This document shows positions 20,688-30,441 of a DNA stretch of 64,000 bases, one piece after another. Each line of letters starts with the position of its first letter. The first letter of the stretch is position 1. Both the position numbers and the translations under genes were made by a program. The notes under the pieces are model-generated. The model saw only the letters and a program-made list of their open reading frames with translations, did not search any database and was not told where the DNA came from. The DNA is from IDS-8 sp040902105 (lineage in GTDB: Bacteria > Pseudomonadota > Gammaproteobacteria > Steroidobacterales > Woeseiaceae), in contig JBBDXW010000049.1 in the NCBI GenBank assembly GCA_040902105.1, positions 1 to 64,000 on the forward strand, in the 5' to 3' direction.

Positions 20688-21785
20688 TTACCCCATCCGT
20701 TCGAAACTGACGCTCCGCAGCAGCGCAAACACCGTCATCCCCCGTTCGAGTCGCAAGTCTTCGACCGCCGCCTGCGTCACCCTCGCCCGGATTCGGTCGC
20801 CCCGGAGCTGGATGAGCACCTCCGCGAATCCCGTGTCCGCTTCGAGCCCGATTTCGGCTACCGTTCCGGCCAGCACGTTGCGTATGCTCAATCCTTCAGG
20901 ACGCGTGGTCGCGATAGCGACATCGCGCGCGCGTATGCGCAAGCGAACGGCGCGGCCGGGCGGCGCCCGTTCGACCATCGGCATCGTGAGCGTCTCGCCG
21001 TGCAAGTCGAGGTAAGTCAGGCGCAGCCGCGGCTCGTGACGCACCACCCAGGCTTCCACCAGCACGCCGGCCTCGAACCGGCCGGTGAATGCCTGCAGGT
21101 CCAGTCGCTCGATGATCGATGCCGTCGTGCCGTGCGCCTGAACCCGCCCGTCGGCCAATACCAGCACCCGATCGGCCAGTTGCGCCACCTCGTCGATCGC
21201 GTGCGTGACGTAGACGGTCGGAATACGGAAGCGCCTGGGCAGTTCCTCCAGGTAAGGCAAAATGTGCGCCTTGCGGGTCCGGTCCAGGGCAGCGAGCGGC
21301 TCGTCCAGCAGCAGCAACTCCGGACTGGCAAGGAGCGTGCGCCCGAGCGCGACGCGCTGCCGCTCCCCTCCGGACAGCGCCGCGATGCGCCGGCCGAGCA
21401 AGGGCTCGAGGTCGAGAGCGGCGACAACATCGCGGATTGTTACCGGAACGGTCGCCGGACGGCTTCGCTTTTCGGCAAACGCCAGGTTGCCGGCGACGTC
21501 GAGATGAGGGAACAGGGCGGCGCCCTGGAACATGAAGCCCACGGACCGGCGGTGTGGAGCCACGTTCACGCCCGTCTCACTGTCGAACCACAGCGCCTGT
21601 CCGCAGGCGATGCGGCCTTCGAGCGGCGTTTCGAAGCCCGCGACGGCCCGCAACAAAGTGCTCTTGCCTCCGCCGCTCGGCCCGAACAGGGCTGTTACGC
21701 CGTGCAGATCCAGGTCCTCCGCCAGCTCGAGCCTGAAGTCCGGAAATTCGACCCGCAGCTTGAGCGAAAGCGTCTCAGCCGACAT
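20688..21785 (-). CDS. modC: Molybdate ABC transporter ATPase ModC
   Basis: Energises molybdate uptake. Walker A GPSGGGKS is at residues 35-42, the ABC signature LSGGERQ at 137-143 and Walker B LLLLDEPLAAL ending at 161-162. A C-terminal MOP domain that binds oxyanions begins near LSIRNVLAGTVAEIG. At 365 residues it is the usual full-length ModC. Its ATG at 21785 overlaps the modB 3' end by 11 bases, consistent with a modABC operon. Confidence 0.95.
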   Translation of the reverse strand: MSAETLSLKLRVEFPDFRLELAEDLDLHGVTALFGPSGGGKSTLLRAVAGFETPLEGRIACGQALWFDSETGVNVAPHRRSVGFMFQGAALFPHLDVAGNLAFAEKRSRPATVPVTIRDVVAALDLEPLLGRRIAALSGGERQRVALGRTLLASPELLLLDEPLAALDRTRKAHILPYLEELPRRFRIPTVYVTHAIDEVAQLADRVLVLADGRVQAHGTTASIIERLDLQAFTGRFEAGVLVEAWVVRHEPRLRLTYLDLHGETLTMPMVERAPPGRAVRLRIRARDVAIATTRPEGLSIRNVLAGTVAEIGLEADTGFAEVLIQLRGDRIRARVTQAAVEDLRLERGMTVFALLRSVSFERMG

Positions 21786-22446
21786 GCAACGGGGGCCGTC
21801 GATTCAAGGTGTAAACCGCCAGGAGCACGCAGAATGAGAAGATCAGCAGCCCCGCCGAGAGCACATGCGCCTCGGCGTAGCGCAAGGTTTCCACATGCTC
21901 GTATATCGCGATCGAGATGACCCTGGTTTCTCCCGGGATATTGCCACCCACCATCAGTACGACGCCGAATTCGCCGATTGTGTGAGCAAAAGTCAGGACC
22001 ACGGCAGTCAGGAAACCGCGCGCAGAAAGCGGAACCGCCACGTTCATGAAAGCATCGAGCGGAGAAGCGCGCAGGCTCGCGGCCGCCTCGATCTGTCCGC
22101 GCCCGACTGCGGTAAACGCGGTCTCGAGCGGCTGAACCATGAACGGGAGCGAATAGATCACCGAGGCAACGACCAGGCCCGTAAACGAAAACGTCAGTGC
22201 GTCGCCGGTCACGCTTAGCCAGGCTCCGCCCAGCGCAGACGCCGGACTCAACAGGAGCAGCAGATAAAATCCCAGCACGGTGGGAGGCAATACCAATGGC
22301 AGCGCCGTGACGGCTTCGACCGCGGGTTTGAACCGGGATCGCGTTCGTGCAAGCCACCACGCGAGCGGCGTACCCAGCAGCAGCAGGATGAGCGTCGTAA
22401 CCGCGGCAAGATGCAGGGAGAGCCAAAGAGGGCCCAGGTCGGGCAT
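21775..22446 (-). CDS. modB: Molybdate ABC transporter permease ModB
   Basis: Inner-membrane channel subunit of the molybdate importer. The 223-residue product has five to six hydrophobic helices. The family segment ALPLVLPPTVLGFYLL is near residue 55, and the EAA-type loop ASLRASPLDAFMNVAVPLSARG contacts ModC. The gene starts at ATG 22446, 3 bases after modA ends. Confidence 0.95.
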   Translation of the reverse strand: MPDLGPLWLSLHLAAVTTLILLLLGTPLAWWLARTRSRFKPAVEAVTALPLVLPPTVLGFYLLLLLSPASALGGAWLSVTGDALTFSFTGLVVASVIYSLPFMVQPLETAFTAVGRGQIEAAASLRASPLDAFMNVAVPLSARGFLTAVVLTFAHTIGEFGVVLMVGGNIPGETRVISIAIYEHVETLRYAEAHVLSAGLLIFSFCVLLAVYTLNRRPPLHVG

Positions 22447-22449
22447 AGG

Positions 22450-23283
22450 TCACTCCACGGCGTAACCGAATTCCCGGATGCGTGCTCTGGCGTCCTCGCC
22501 CTGCAACCAGGCGAGAAAATCCCGGGCTGCGGCATTTTCGGCGGCGCGCGGCAGCAGCACAGCATCCTGGCGAATCGGCGTGTAAAGTTTCTGCGGCACG
22601 TCCCAGCGGCTCCCTGTCGTCCGGTTACGCGGACTCAACACATAAGACAGCGCCACGAAACCCAGATCCGCATTCCCTGTCGCCACCATCGCATGAGCCT
22701 GGCCGATATTCTCGCCCATCACGATGCGGTCCTCGAGGCTTTCGTAAACACCCAGGGCTTCGAGAGTCTCGCGTGCGGCGAGTCCGTAGGGAGCAAGGTC
22801 GGGATTGGCGATGGCGAGTTTGCGGAAGTCACCGAGCTTCAAGGTTTCGGCGCCGTCCGCGGCGATGCGCGCGGCATCCGGGCTCCAGAGCGTGAGCCGT
22901 CCGACGGCGTAAGTGAACCGCGAGCCGGCGACCGCAAGGCCCTTGCCTTCGAGCAGGCGAGGCCGCTCCTGATCTGCCGCGAGGAGAACGTCGAATGGCG
23001 CGCCGTTTTTTATCTGTGCATAAAACGTTCCCGTCGATGCGACGGACACGGTGAGGCTGTGACCCGTTTCGCTCTCGAATACTCCTTCAAGCTGCTCGAT
23101 CACTTCGGCAAAGTTGGCCGCGACCGCGAGCAGCGCCTCATCGGCTGAAGCATCGCCCGCTGCGGCGAGGAACAGGCTCGCAAAAAACGCCCGCAGGAGC
23201 CTGCCGTGCGGGCGACCGGCACCGGCAGAATCACCGGCGTGTCGCCCGCGGTGCGGGCTCCTGCAGGGGACGGCGAAGCGCAT
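22450..23283 (-). CDS. modA: Molybdate-binding periplasmic protein ModA
   Basis: Periplasmic solute-binding protein for molybdate/tungstate. The mature part begins after a signal core RAFFASLFLAAAGDASA and shows the ModA start LLAVAANFAEVIEQLEGVFE, GTFYAQIKNGAPFDVLLAAD and GNADLGFVALSYV. The only in-frame start is ATG 23283. The first 30 or so codons are therefore read through two REP-like palindromes (23188-23272), giving an unusually long Arg-rich n-region before the hydrophobic core. Whether translation really starts there is uncertain; no ATG, GTG or TTG exists between the repeats and the core. First gene of modABC. Confidence 0.9.
   Translation of the reverse strand: MRFAVPCRSPHRGRHAGDSAGAGRPHGRLLRAFFASLFLAAAGDASADEALLAVAANFAEVIEQLEGVFESETGHSLTVSVASTGTFYAQIKNGAPFDVLLAADQERPRLLEGKGLAVAGSRFTYAVGRLTLWSPDAARIAADGAETLKLGDFRKLAIANPDLAPYGLAARETLEALGVYESLEDRIVMGENIGQAHAMVATGNADLGFVALSYVLSPRNRTTGSRWDVPQKLYTPIRQDAVLLPRAAENAAARDFLAWLQGEDARARIREFGYAVE
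23188..23272. repeat. REP-like pair inside the modA signal-peptide region
   Basis: Diverged REP palindromes GCAGGAGCCTGCCGTGCGGG and, on the other side, CCCGCGGTGCGGGCTCCTGC flank a CACCGG-rich centre. Both lie within the modA open frame and are translated as residues of the type PCRSPHRGRHAG. Confidence 0.75.
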
Positions 23284-23291
23284 GTGGACGC

Positions 23292-24923
23292 CTATTCCGG
23301 GAAGGTGTAGCGCGATGTTATCGGATAGCGCCAGTCGCGTCCGAAGGCCCGCCGGCTGATACGTATCCCGGGAGGCGCTTGCCGGCGTTTGTATTCGCTG
23401 CGTTTGACGAGTTCGAGCACCCGGGTCACCGTTTCCCGGTCGAAGCCGCGTGCGGTAATTTCATGCACCGACAAGTCCTCTTCGATGAACGCGGACAGAA
23501 TCGGGTCAAGCACGTCGTAGGGCGGCAAGGAGTCGCTGTCGCGCTGGTTCGGACGCAGTTCCGCCGACGGCGCTCGTGTAATGACACTTTCCGGGATTAC
23601 CTGGCCGATCGAATTGCGATAGTGAGCGAGCCGGTAGACGAGAGTCTTGCTGCAGTCCTTGATCGGCGAGAAGCCTCCAGCCATGTCGCCGTACAGCGTA
23701 GCGTACCCCACCGCCATCTCGCTTTTGTTTCCGGTCGACAGCAGCATGCGGCCGGTCTTGTTCGAAATGGCCATCAGCAGGATGCCGCGGCAGCGCGCCT
23801 GGATGTTTTCTTCCGTTACGTCGGCGGTTCGGTCTTCGAATATTTTTCCAAGTTGACGCACGGTTGCATCGAACATCGGTTCGATGGGCAGAACGTCGTA
23901 GCGCACTCCAAGCAGGGATGCCTGGGCCGCGGCGTCCTGCTGGCTCATGTTGCTGGTATAGCGAAACGGCATCATCACGGCCCGTACGCTGTCCGCGCCG
24001 AGTGCGTCCGAGGCAATTGCGAGGATCAGGGCCGAATCGATTCCGCCGGACAATCCGAGTACGACGCCGGGAAATCCGTTCTTTTTGACGTAGTCGCGCG
24101 TGCCGGTAACCAGGGCTTCGTAGACGCTTTGTTCGGTCGGCAGATACGGCGTAATCTCGCCCCGCTCGGGACGCACGCCGGACGCGTCCGCGCGCAATTC
24201 AACCCGCATGAGCTTTTCCGTGAACGGCTCGGCGCGCGCGCAGATCTTGCCGCCGGAATCCATGACGAACGAACCGCCATCGAACACGAGTTCATCCTGT
24301 CCGCCCACCATGTTGAGATAGACGGCGGGTATCCGGACCTCATTGACGCGCGCACGTACCGCGTCTTCCCGGATTTGCTGACTTTCCAGTTCGTACGGCG
24401 AGCCGTTGATCGCAACGATCACCTCGGCGCCGGCGGCGCGGCTGGCCGCGGCGGGTGCGGATCGCCAGACATCCTCACAGATATTCAGCCCGATACGTAT
24501 GCCATTGAGCATGAAAACTGCCGCTTCCTTTCCCGCCGTGAAGTAGCGCTGTTCGTCGAACACGCGGTAGTTCGGCAGCATGTGCTTGCGGTACCGGGCA
24601 AGTTTCTTCCCGTTCCTGAAGACTGCGCAGGCGTTGTATATTGCCCCGCCATCGTATTCCGGAAAGCCGAGCAGGACAGCTATGTCCTTGACTCCGGTCC
24701 GAATCGTTTCCAGCGAGAGGGCGACGCGCTTGCGCAGCCCTGAGTGGAACAGCAGGTCCTCCGGCGGGTAACCGCTGATGCTGAGTTCGGGGAAGACCAC
24801 GAGGTCGGCGCGAAGCTCGTCGCGGGCGCGGTCGGAGTATTCGACGATTTTCGCCGTGTTGCCGGTGACGTCGCCGACCACGAGGTCGAGCTGGGCCAGG
24901 GCGAGGGTGACCTTGCTGGTCAT
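23292..24923 (-). CDS. nadE: Glutamine-dependent NAD+ synthetase NadE
   Basis: Converts deamido-NAD to NAD using glutamine. The N-terminal nitrilase-type glutaminase has the Glu46/Lys113/Cys149 triad (FPELSISG, YRKHMLPNY, LNICEDVW). The C-terminal synthetase has the PP-loop SGGIDS at residues 292-297. At 543 residues it is the two-domain form rather than the short ammonia-dependent enzyme. Single gene between modA and sucD, with no overlap to either. Confidence 0.96.
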   Translation of the reverse strand: MTSKVTLALAQLDLVVGDVTGNTAKIVEYSDRARDELRADLVVFPELSISGYPPEDLLFHSGLRKRVALSLETIRTGVKDIAVLLGFPEYDGGAIYNACAVFRNGKKLARYRKHMLPNYRVFDEQRYFTAGKEAAVFMLNGIRIGLNICEDVWRSAPAAASRAAGAEVIVAINGSPYELESQQIREDAVRARVNEVRIPAVYLNMVGGQDELVFDGGSFVMDSGGKICARAEPFTEKLMRVELRADASGVRPERGEITPYLPTEQSVYEALVTGTRDYVKKNGFPGVVLGLSGGIDSALILAIASDALGADSVRAVMMPFRYTSNMSQQDAAAQASLLGVRYDVLPIEPMFDATVRQLGKIFEDRTADVTEENIQARCRGILLMAISNKTGRMLLSTGNKSEMAVGYATLYGDMAGGFSPIKDCSKTLVYRLAHYRNSIGQVIPESVITRAPSAELRPNQRDSDSLPPYDVLDPILSAFIEEDLSVHEITARGFDRETVTRVLELVKRSEYKRRQAPPGIRISRRAFGRDWRYPITSRYTFPE

Positions 24924-25017
24924 CGCATCGAGCGCGCGAATGTCAGGGGAATGCGATTAGCGAACACGCGGTGCTACTCCGGAAAAGGTCGCGCGTATTT
25001 CAGGTTTGTCGCCCTTC

Positions 25018-25902
25018 TCAACGCTCAAGCAATTCCAGCATCCTGCTGCCAAGCTCGGCGGGCGAGCGCACGATCGCCGCGCCGGCCGCATCGAGCGCCT
25101 TGAACTTGTCTTCCGCGGTGCCCTTGCCGCCCGCGATGATGGCGCCGGCATGGCCCATGCGCTTGCCCGGCGGCGCCGTCACGCCGGCGATGTACGCCAC
25201 CACCGGCTTCGACACTTCCGACCGGATGAACTCCGCGGCAGCCTCTTCATCCGTGCCGCCGATCTCGCCCACCATGACGATGCCGTCGGTCGCAGGGTCC
25301 TCCTCAAACAGTTCCAGGCAGTCGATGAAGTTCATGCCGCGCACCGGGTCGCCGCCGATGCCGATGCAGGTGCTCTGACCCAGTCCGTGATGAGTGGTCT
25401 GAAAGACCGCTTCATAGGTCAGCGTTCCCGAACGTGAAATAATACCGACACGGCCTTTCTTGTGAATGTCTCCAGGCATGATTCCGATCTTGCATTCTTC
25501 CGGCGTGATGATGCCGGGGCAATTGGGACCGATCAGCCGGCAATAGTCATCGCCTTGGTAATCGCCAAGGGCTGCCTTCACCTTGACCATGTCGAGCACC
25601 GGAATGCCTTCGGTGATGCAAACGATGAGTTTCACCCCTGAATCCGCGGCTTCGAGTATCGCGTCCGCGGCAAACGGCGCGGGCACGTAAATCATGCTGA
25701 CGTCGGCCCCGGTTTCCCGGACCGCTTCGCGCATCGTGTTGTAGACGGGAACGCCAAGATGCTCTTCGCCGCCCCGCCCCGGTGTGACTCCGGCAACCAC
25801 TTTGGTGCCGTAGTCGATGCATTGCCCGGCATGAAACGAGCCTTGATTGCCGGTAATTCCCTGGCAGACGACCTTGCTGTTCCTGTTGACCAGTATGCTC
25901 AT
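25018..25902 (-). CDS. sucD: Succinyl-CoA synthetase alpha subunit SucD
   Basis: TCA-cycle enzyme that makes ATP/GTP and succinate from succinyl-CoA. The CoA-binding loop ITGNQGSFHAGQ lies at residues 16-27. The phospho-histidine is His251 in GHAGAI. ATG 25902 (MSILVNRNSKVV) gives 294 residues, close to E. coli (289), and lies 13 bases after the sucC stop. The longer frame to 26040 overlaps sucC and is rejected. Confidence 0.97.
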   Translation of the reverse strand: MSILVNRNSKVVCQGITGNQGSFHAGQCIDYGTKVVAGVTPGRGGEEHLGVPVYNTMREAVRETGADVSMIYVPAPFAADAILEAADSGVKLIVCITEGIPVLDMVKVKAALGDYQGDDYCRLIGPNCPGIITPEECKIGIMPGDIHKKGRVGIISRSGTLTYEAVFQTTHHGLGQSTCIGIGGDPVRGMNFIDCLELFEEDPATDGIVMVGEIGGTDEEAAAEFIRSEVSKPVVAYIAGVTAPPGKRMGHAGAIIAGGKGTAEDKFKALDAAGAAIVRSPAELGSRMLELLER

Positions 25903-25915
25903 GTCTTCGAGACCG

Positions 25916-27076
25916 TCATGCCGCCGCCGCGACGACTTTCTTCGCCGCGTCCGTGAGATCGCCGGCAGCGATGATGTCGAAACCGCTGGACTTGAGCAGT
26001 GCGCGGCCCTTGTCGACATTGGTGCCTTCCAGCCGGACAACGACCGGCACGCTGACGCCGACTTCTTTTACGGCGTCGACAATGCCTTCGGCGATCAGGT
26101 CGCAACGAACAATGCCGCCGAAAATGTTGACCAGGATCGCGTTGACGTTTTCGTTCGAGAGAATGAGCTTGAAAGCGGCCGTTACACGCTCGCTGGTCGC
26201 CCCTCCGCCGACGTCGAGAAAGTTGGCCGGTTCGCCGCCGTGCAGTTTGATGATATCCATGGTGGCCATTGCGAGACCTGCGCCGTTGACCATACAGGCG
26301 ATGTCGCCGTCCAGCGAAACGTAGTTGAGATCGTGCTGCGCCGCCTCGCGCTCCATCTCGTCCTCCTGCGACGGATCGCGCAGCTCGCCCAGGCGCTTCT
26401 GCCGGAACAACGCGTTGTCTTCGATGTTGATCTTGCCGTCCAGCGCAACGACGTCGCCGTTTTTGGTGATGATCAACGGATTGACTTCGACCAGACTCGC
26501 GTCGCACTCGAGGAACAGCCGGTAAAGACGCCGGATCAGGTCCGTAAACTGCTTGCTTTGTGCCTTGTCGAGGCCGAGGCCGTAAGCGAGCTGGCGCGCC
26601 TGAAAATCCTGCAGGCCGGCCGCGGGCGATATGGCCACGGTCAAGATCTTTTCCGGTGTCTCCGCCGCCACCTTCTCGATGTCCATGCCGCCCGCCGCGG
26701 ATGCGATAAACGACACTTTGCTCACCGCGCGGTCGATGAGCATGCTCAGGTACAACTCGCGCTCGATCTCTGAGCCGGCCTCGACGTACACGATATTGAC
26801 CGGCAAACCCTCCGGTCCGGATTGGTGTGTCACGAGCTGGCTGCCAAGCATGCCGTCGGCATGCCGACGAACCTCGTCGAGCGAACGAGCCAGCTTGATA
26901 CCCCCCGCCTTGCCGCGTCCGCCGGCATGTACCTGCGCCTTGACGACCCACAGGCTGCCGCCGAGATTTTCGGCCGCCTTGCAGGCTTCATCGGGGGTCG
27001 CCGCGGTGATGCCCTTCGGCACCGGGATTCCATAATCGGCGAACAGCTTTTTCGACTGGTATTCGTGCAGATTCAT
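25916..27076 (-). CDS. sucC: Succinyl-CoA synthetase beta subunit SucC
   Basis: ATP-grasp subunit that binds nucleotide and forms the active site with SucD. The 386-residue product (E. coli 388) starts MNLHEYQSKKLFADYGIPVP and shows WVVKAQVHAGGRGKAGG and NIFGGIVRCD. It is upstream of sucD in a two-gene operon and divergent from pilS, with about 165 bases between them for the two promoters. Confidence 0.97.
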   Translation of the reverse strand: MNLHEYQSKKLFADYGIPVPKGITAATPDEACKAAENLGGSLWVVKAQVHAGGRGKAGGIKLARSLDEVRRHADGMLGSQLVTHQSGPEGLPVNIVYVEAGSEIERELYLSMLIDRAVSKVSFIASAAGGMDIEKVAAETPEKILTVAISPAAGLQDFQARQLAYGLGLDKAQSKQFTDLIRRLYRLFLECDASLVEVNPLIITKNGDVVALDGKINIEDNALFRQKRLGELRDPSQEDEMEREAAQHDLNYVSLDGDIACMVNGAGLAMATMDIIKLHGGEPANFLDVGGGATSERVTAAFKLILSNENVNAILVNIFGGIVRCDLIAEGIVDAVKEVGVSVPVVVRLEGTNVDKGRALLKSSGFDIIAAGDLTDAAKKVVAAAA

Positions 27077-27242
27077 TGTTTGCGTGTCTTCCGTTGACTG
27101 GTTTGCTCGGGGCGGGACGAATGCTGGTCAAAATCGGGCGTATTTTGTAGCAAAGCGGCCGCAGACGCAAAACAGCGTGATTACCGCCGGACGACAATCC
27201 TCCCGGTGGTGCGTATGATTGCGCCGGACCGGACTTACAAGA

Positions 27243-28934
27243 ATGCGACACCGTTTTATGGCACAGGCAACGACGGTCATGAGGAGCGCTCCGCCGGGGG
27301 ACACAGCCCGGCTGCGCATTTTCGACGACACGGAACTTACCTGGCGTGTACTCGGCACGCTGAACGTCTTTCGGCTCGTGGTTCCCGCGGTGCTGCTCGC
27401 GTTGTTCTTCGCCGGCGCCGAGACGCGTGTCTTCGGCGAGCGTTACCCTTCCCTGTTTTCGGCGACCGCAGCCGGTTACCTGGTATTCGCGGCGATATCC
27501 GGGCTGGCCATACGGCAGCGCTGGGTGCCTGCGGTGCCGCTGGCCATTGCGCAGATCATCGTGGATATCGGCGCGGTGATCATTCTGATGCATGCGAGCG
27601 GCGGCATCGACAGCGGACTGGGCGGTCTCCTGATCGTGTTCGTGGGCGCGGGCAGCCTGGTCCTCTCGCGCCAGCTGCCGGCCTTTTTTGCCGCACTTGC
27701 GACGCTCGCGATCCTCGGCGAACAGTTCTTTTCGCAGATCGCCGGCGCAAGCGATACCGGCAACTATTCAGCCGCCGGTGTGCTGGGAGCGATTATTCTG
27801 GCCATTTCGCTGGCGGCGAAACCGCTTGCGAGACGCATACAGGTCAGTGAAGAACTGGCGCACCAGCGCGGTGTCGACCTCGCGAATCTTTCGGAGCTCA
27901 ACGAGTACATTGTGCAGCATTTGCGCGAGAGCATCGTGGTGCTGGATGCGAACGATCACATCCGCCTGATCAACGCGTCGGCGGCGCAATTGCTGGGTGC
28001 GCCCGCTGCCTCGCATGGACGGCGACTGGATGAGGTGTCGCAAACCCTCGCCGATTACATAGCTGCCTGGCGCAGGGACCTGGCTCTCAAGTCGCACCTC
28101 GAGTTCACGATGATCGCCGCCGATAACAGCGCCCGCATTACGGCGCACCTGGCGCCGCTTGGAAAAGGCGACACCCGTAGCGGCCCGATGCTCATGTTTC
28201 TCGAGGATGCGAGCCTCATGAATGCGCGCGTCCAGCAATCGAAACTGGCGTCGCTCGGACGCCTGAGCGCCAGCATCGCGCATGAAATAAGGAACCCGGT
28301 CGGCGCGATGAGCCACGCGGGTCAATTGCTGGCCGAATCCGCGGCGCTTGGCGAAGACGATCTTCGCCTGACAGAAATCATCCGCACGCATGCGGAACGA
28401 GTCAGCCATATCGTCGAAAACGTGTTGCAACTGTCGCGGCGCGAGTCCAGCCGGCCGGAACAGTTTTTGCTCAGGCCCTGGCTTCAGGACTTCGCCGACG
28501 AGTTCACGCGCACGCTGGAACTGCAGGAGGGCGAACTCTCGGTCGGCGACGTGCCGGGCGACCTCGAAGTGCGGATGGATCCGAGCCATCTTCACCAGGT
28601 CTTGTGGAACCTCTGCGACAACGCGGTCAAGTATGCCAGCGAAACGGGCGGCATCCTGGTGGAATTGCGGGCGGGTCACATGCAGCGCACCGGCCGCCCG
28701 TACCTGGAAGTCCTTGACCAGGGTCACGGAGTTGATCCCGCCACTACCGATAAGATCTTCGAGCCGTTTTACACCGATCGCAAAGGCGGGACCGGGCTCG
28801 GGCTTTATATTTCGCGCGAGCTGTGCGAGCTCAATCGCGCAACGCTCGTGTACCAGGCGCGGGACGGCGGCGGCAGTATTTTCAGAGTCGTATTCGCAGA
28901 CCCGGCACGGTGGGGAGCCGTAGAGAATCAATGA
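27243..28934 (+). CDS. pilS: Sensor histidine kinase PilS
   Basis: Membrane sensor of the PilS/PilR system, which in Pseudomonas senses pilin in the inner membrane and controls pilA. About six transmembrane helices span residues 45-195. A PAS-like region follows (SIVVLDANDHIRLINASAAQLLG), then the phospho-acceptor His347 in SIAHEIRNP, the N box (NLCDNAVKYA) and the G boxes (GTGLGLYI). I chose ATG 27243; ATG 27258 and TTG 27219 are alternatives. Its TGA overlaps the pilR ATG, so they are coupled. Confidence 0.92.
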   Translation: MRHRFMAQATTVMRSAPPGDTARLRIFDDTELTWRVLGTLNVFRLVVPAVLLALFFAGAETRVFGERYPSLFSATAAGYLVFAAISGLAIRQRWVPAVPLAIAQIIVDIGAVIILMHASGGIDSGLGGLLIVFVGAGSLVLSRQLPAFFAALATLAILGEQFFSQIAGASDTGNYSAAGVLGAIILAISLAAKPLARRIQVSEELAHQRGVDLANLSELNEYIVQHLRESIVVLDANDHIRLINASAAQLLGAPAASHGRRLDEVSQTLADYIAAWRRDLALKSHLEFTMIAADNSARITAHLAPLGKGDTRSGPMLMFLEDASLMNARVQQSKLASLGRLSASIAHEIRNPVGAMSHAGQLLAESAALGEDDLRLTEIIRTHAERVSHIVENVLQLSRRESSRPEQFLLRPWLQDFADEFTRTLELQEGELSVGDVPGDLEVRMDPSHLHQVLWNLCDNAVKYASETGGILVELRAGHMQRTGRPYLEVLDQGHGVDPATTDKIFEPFYTDRKGGTGLGLYISRELCELNRATLVYQARDGGGSIFRVVFADPARWGAVENQ

Positions 28935-30241
28935 GTAAACCGCTGGCACTGGTCGTCGACGACGAGCCCGATATCTGCGAGCTGCTGGCGCTCACGCTCG
29001 GGCGCATGAACGTCGAGACGGACATAGCCAGCAATGTGACCGGCGCAAAACAGAAGCTCGGCCGGCGGAAGTTCGACATCTGCCTCACCGACATGAGGTT
29101 GCCGGACGGCGACGGGCTCGAACTGGTCGAGTGGATGCAGACCCATGCGCCGGGCGTGCCGGTCGCGGTCATTACCGCACACGGCAACGTGGAGACGGCC
29201 GTTCAGGCGCTGAAGCTCGGCGCGTTCGACTTCGTCTCGAAGCCGCTGGACCTGCAGAACCTGCGCAACATCGTGGACAGCGCGCTCAAGCTTTCGCAGC
29301 AGCACGACGGAGACGGGTCATCGCTGCTGGGCGATTCAGACGTCATGCGAAACCTGCGGGACATGATCGAAAAGGTCGCGCGCAGCCAGGCGCCGGTGCA
29401 CATATCCGGGGAATCCGGGACCGGCAAGGAGCTGGTTGCACGGCTCATTCACGACAGTGGACCGCGCAGCGACGGGCCGTTCGTGCCGGTCAACTGCGGC
29501 GCGATCCCGTCGGAACTGATGGAGAGCGAATTCTTCGGCCACCGCAAGGGCTCGTTCACCGGCGCGGTGAACGACAAGGTAGGCCTGGTGCAATGTGCGA
29601 ATGGCGGCACTCTGTTCCTGGACGAAATTGCCGATCTTCCGCTTTCGATGCAGGTGAAGCTGCTGCGCGTGATCCAGGAGCAGACGGTCAGGCCGGTGGG
29701 CGCGTCGCGCGAGGAATCGGTCAATATCCGCATTCTCTCTGCGACGCACAAGAAGCTTGCAAACCTGGTCGCGACCTCGGAATTTCGCGAGGACCTGTAT
29801 TACCGCATCAACGTGATCGAGTTGCATGTGCCGGCGCTGCGGGAACGGGGCGACGACATTCTGCTGCTGGCGGGACGTATATTGGAGAAACTCGGGTCGT
29901 CAGTTGGGGCGCTGGACGAAGATGCGAATTCCGCGCTGTTGAATTATCCGTATCCGGGCAATGTACGAGAACTAGAGAACCTGCTGGAACGCGCGGTGAC
30001 CCTTTGTGCGGACGGCAAAATCCGCGAACGTGATCTCAGCCTGCGCAGTCCCGCCGTACCCGAGAGTGCGAATTCCCCGGACGGCTCCACCAATCTCGGC
30101 AATCAGATAGAGAGCGTGCAGCGGCAGGCGATCGTCGAAGCGCTGGAAAAAGCACGCTACAACAAGACGGCGGCAGCCAAACTACTGGGCCTCACCTTCC
30201 GGCAACTGCGCTACCGCATCAAAAAGCTCGGCATCGAGTAG
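28931..30241 (+). CDS. pilR: Sigma-54-dependent response regulator PilR
   Basis: NtrC-type activator of pilA transcription. The receiver domain has phospho-acceptor Asp54. The AAA+ domain has Walker A GESGTGKE at 160-167 and the sigma-54 contact loop GSFTGA at 207-212, where the usual motif is GAFTGA. A Fis-type helix-turn-helix ends the protein (AAAKLLGLTFRQLRYRIKK). The product is 436 residues. The 3' 130 bases occur a second time, diverged and frameshifted, at 32626-32756. Its expected target, a sigma-54 promoter, precedes pilA. Confidence 0.95.
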   Translation: MSKPLALVVDDEPDICELLALTLGRMNVETDIASNVTGAKQKLGRRKFDICLTDMRLPDGDGLELVEWMQTHAPGVPVAVITAHGNVETAVQALKLGAFDFVSKPLDLQNLRNIVDSALKLSQQHDGDGSSLLGDSDVMRNLRDMIEKVARSQAPVHISGESGTGKELVARLIHDSGPRSDGPFVPVNCGAIPSELMESEFFGHRKGSFTGAVNDKVGLVQCANGGTLFLDEIADLPLSMQVKLLRVIQEQTVRPVGASREESVNIRILSATHKKLANLVATSEFREDLYYRINVIELHVPALRERGDDILLLAGRILEKLGSSVGALDEDANSALLNYPYPGNVRELENLLERAVTLCADGKIRERDLSLRSPAVPESANSPDGSTNLGNQIESVQRQAIVEALEKARYNKTAAAKLLGLTFRQLRYRIKKLGIE

Positions 30242-30392
30242 CTGATAGCCGTACAGACCCGATCTCGTCGGCCGCATATCCCAGCGAATTGCCGAAAAAT
30301 TTCCGTATGCCCTGCTCATTTTCTGGCCTCATATTCATGACAGTCGATTCGATGGATGCATGGATGCCGCCATGACCCAACATCCGTACCTG

Positions 30393-30431
30393 TTGAAGTT
30401 ATACCGGATAAGCGTTACCATGTACGGTAAC
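30393..30431 (+). promoter_or_regulatory. Promoter with overlapping inverted-repeat operator
   Basis: TTGAAG (30393-30398), a 17-base spacer and TACCAT (30416-30421) form a sigma-70-like promoter just before the DUF4160 gene. The inverted repeat GTTACC-N6-GGTAAC (30414-30431) covers the -10 box, the usual place for an autorepressor. The HTH protein of the same operon is the natural candidate. The rest of 30242-30392 shows no gene. Confidence 0.55.
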
Positions 30432-30441
30432 ATTTAGGGTC

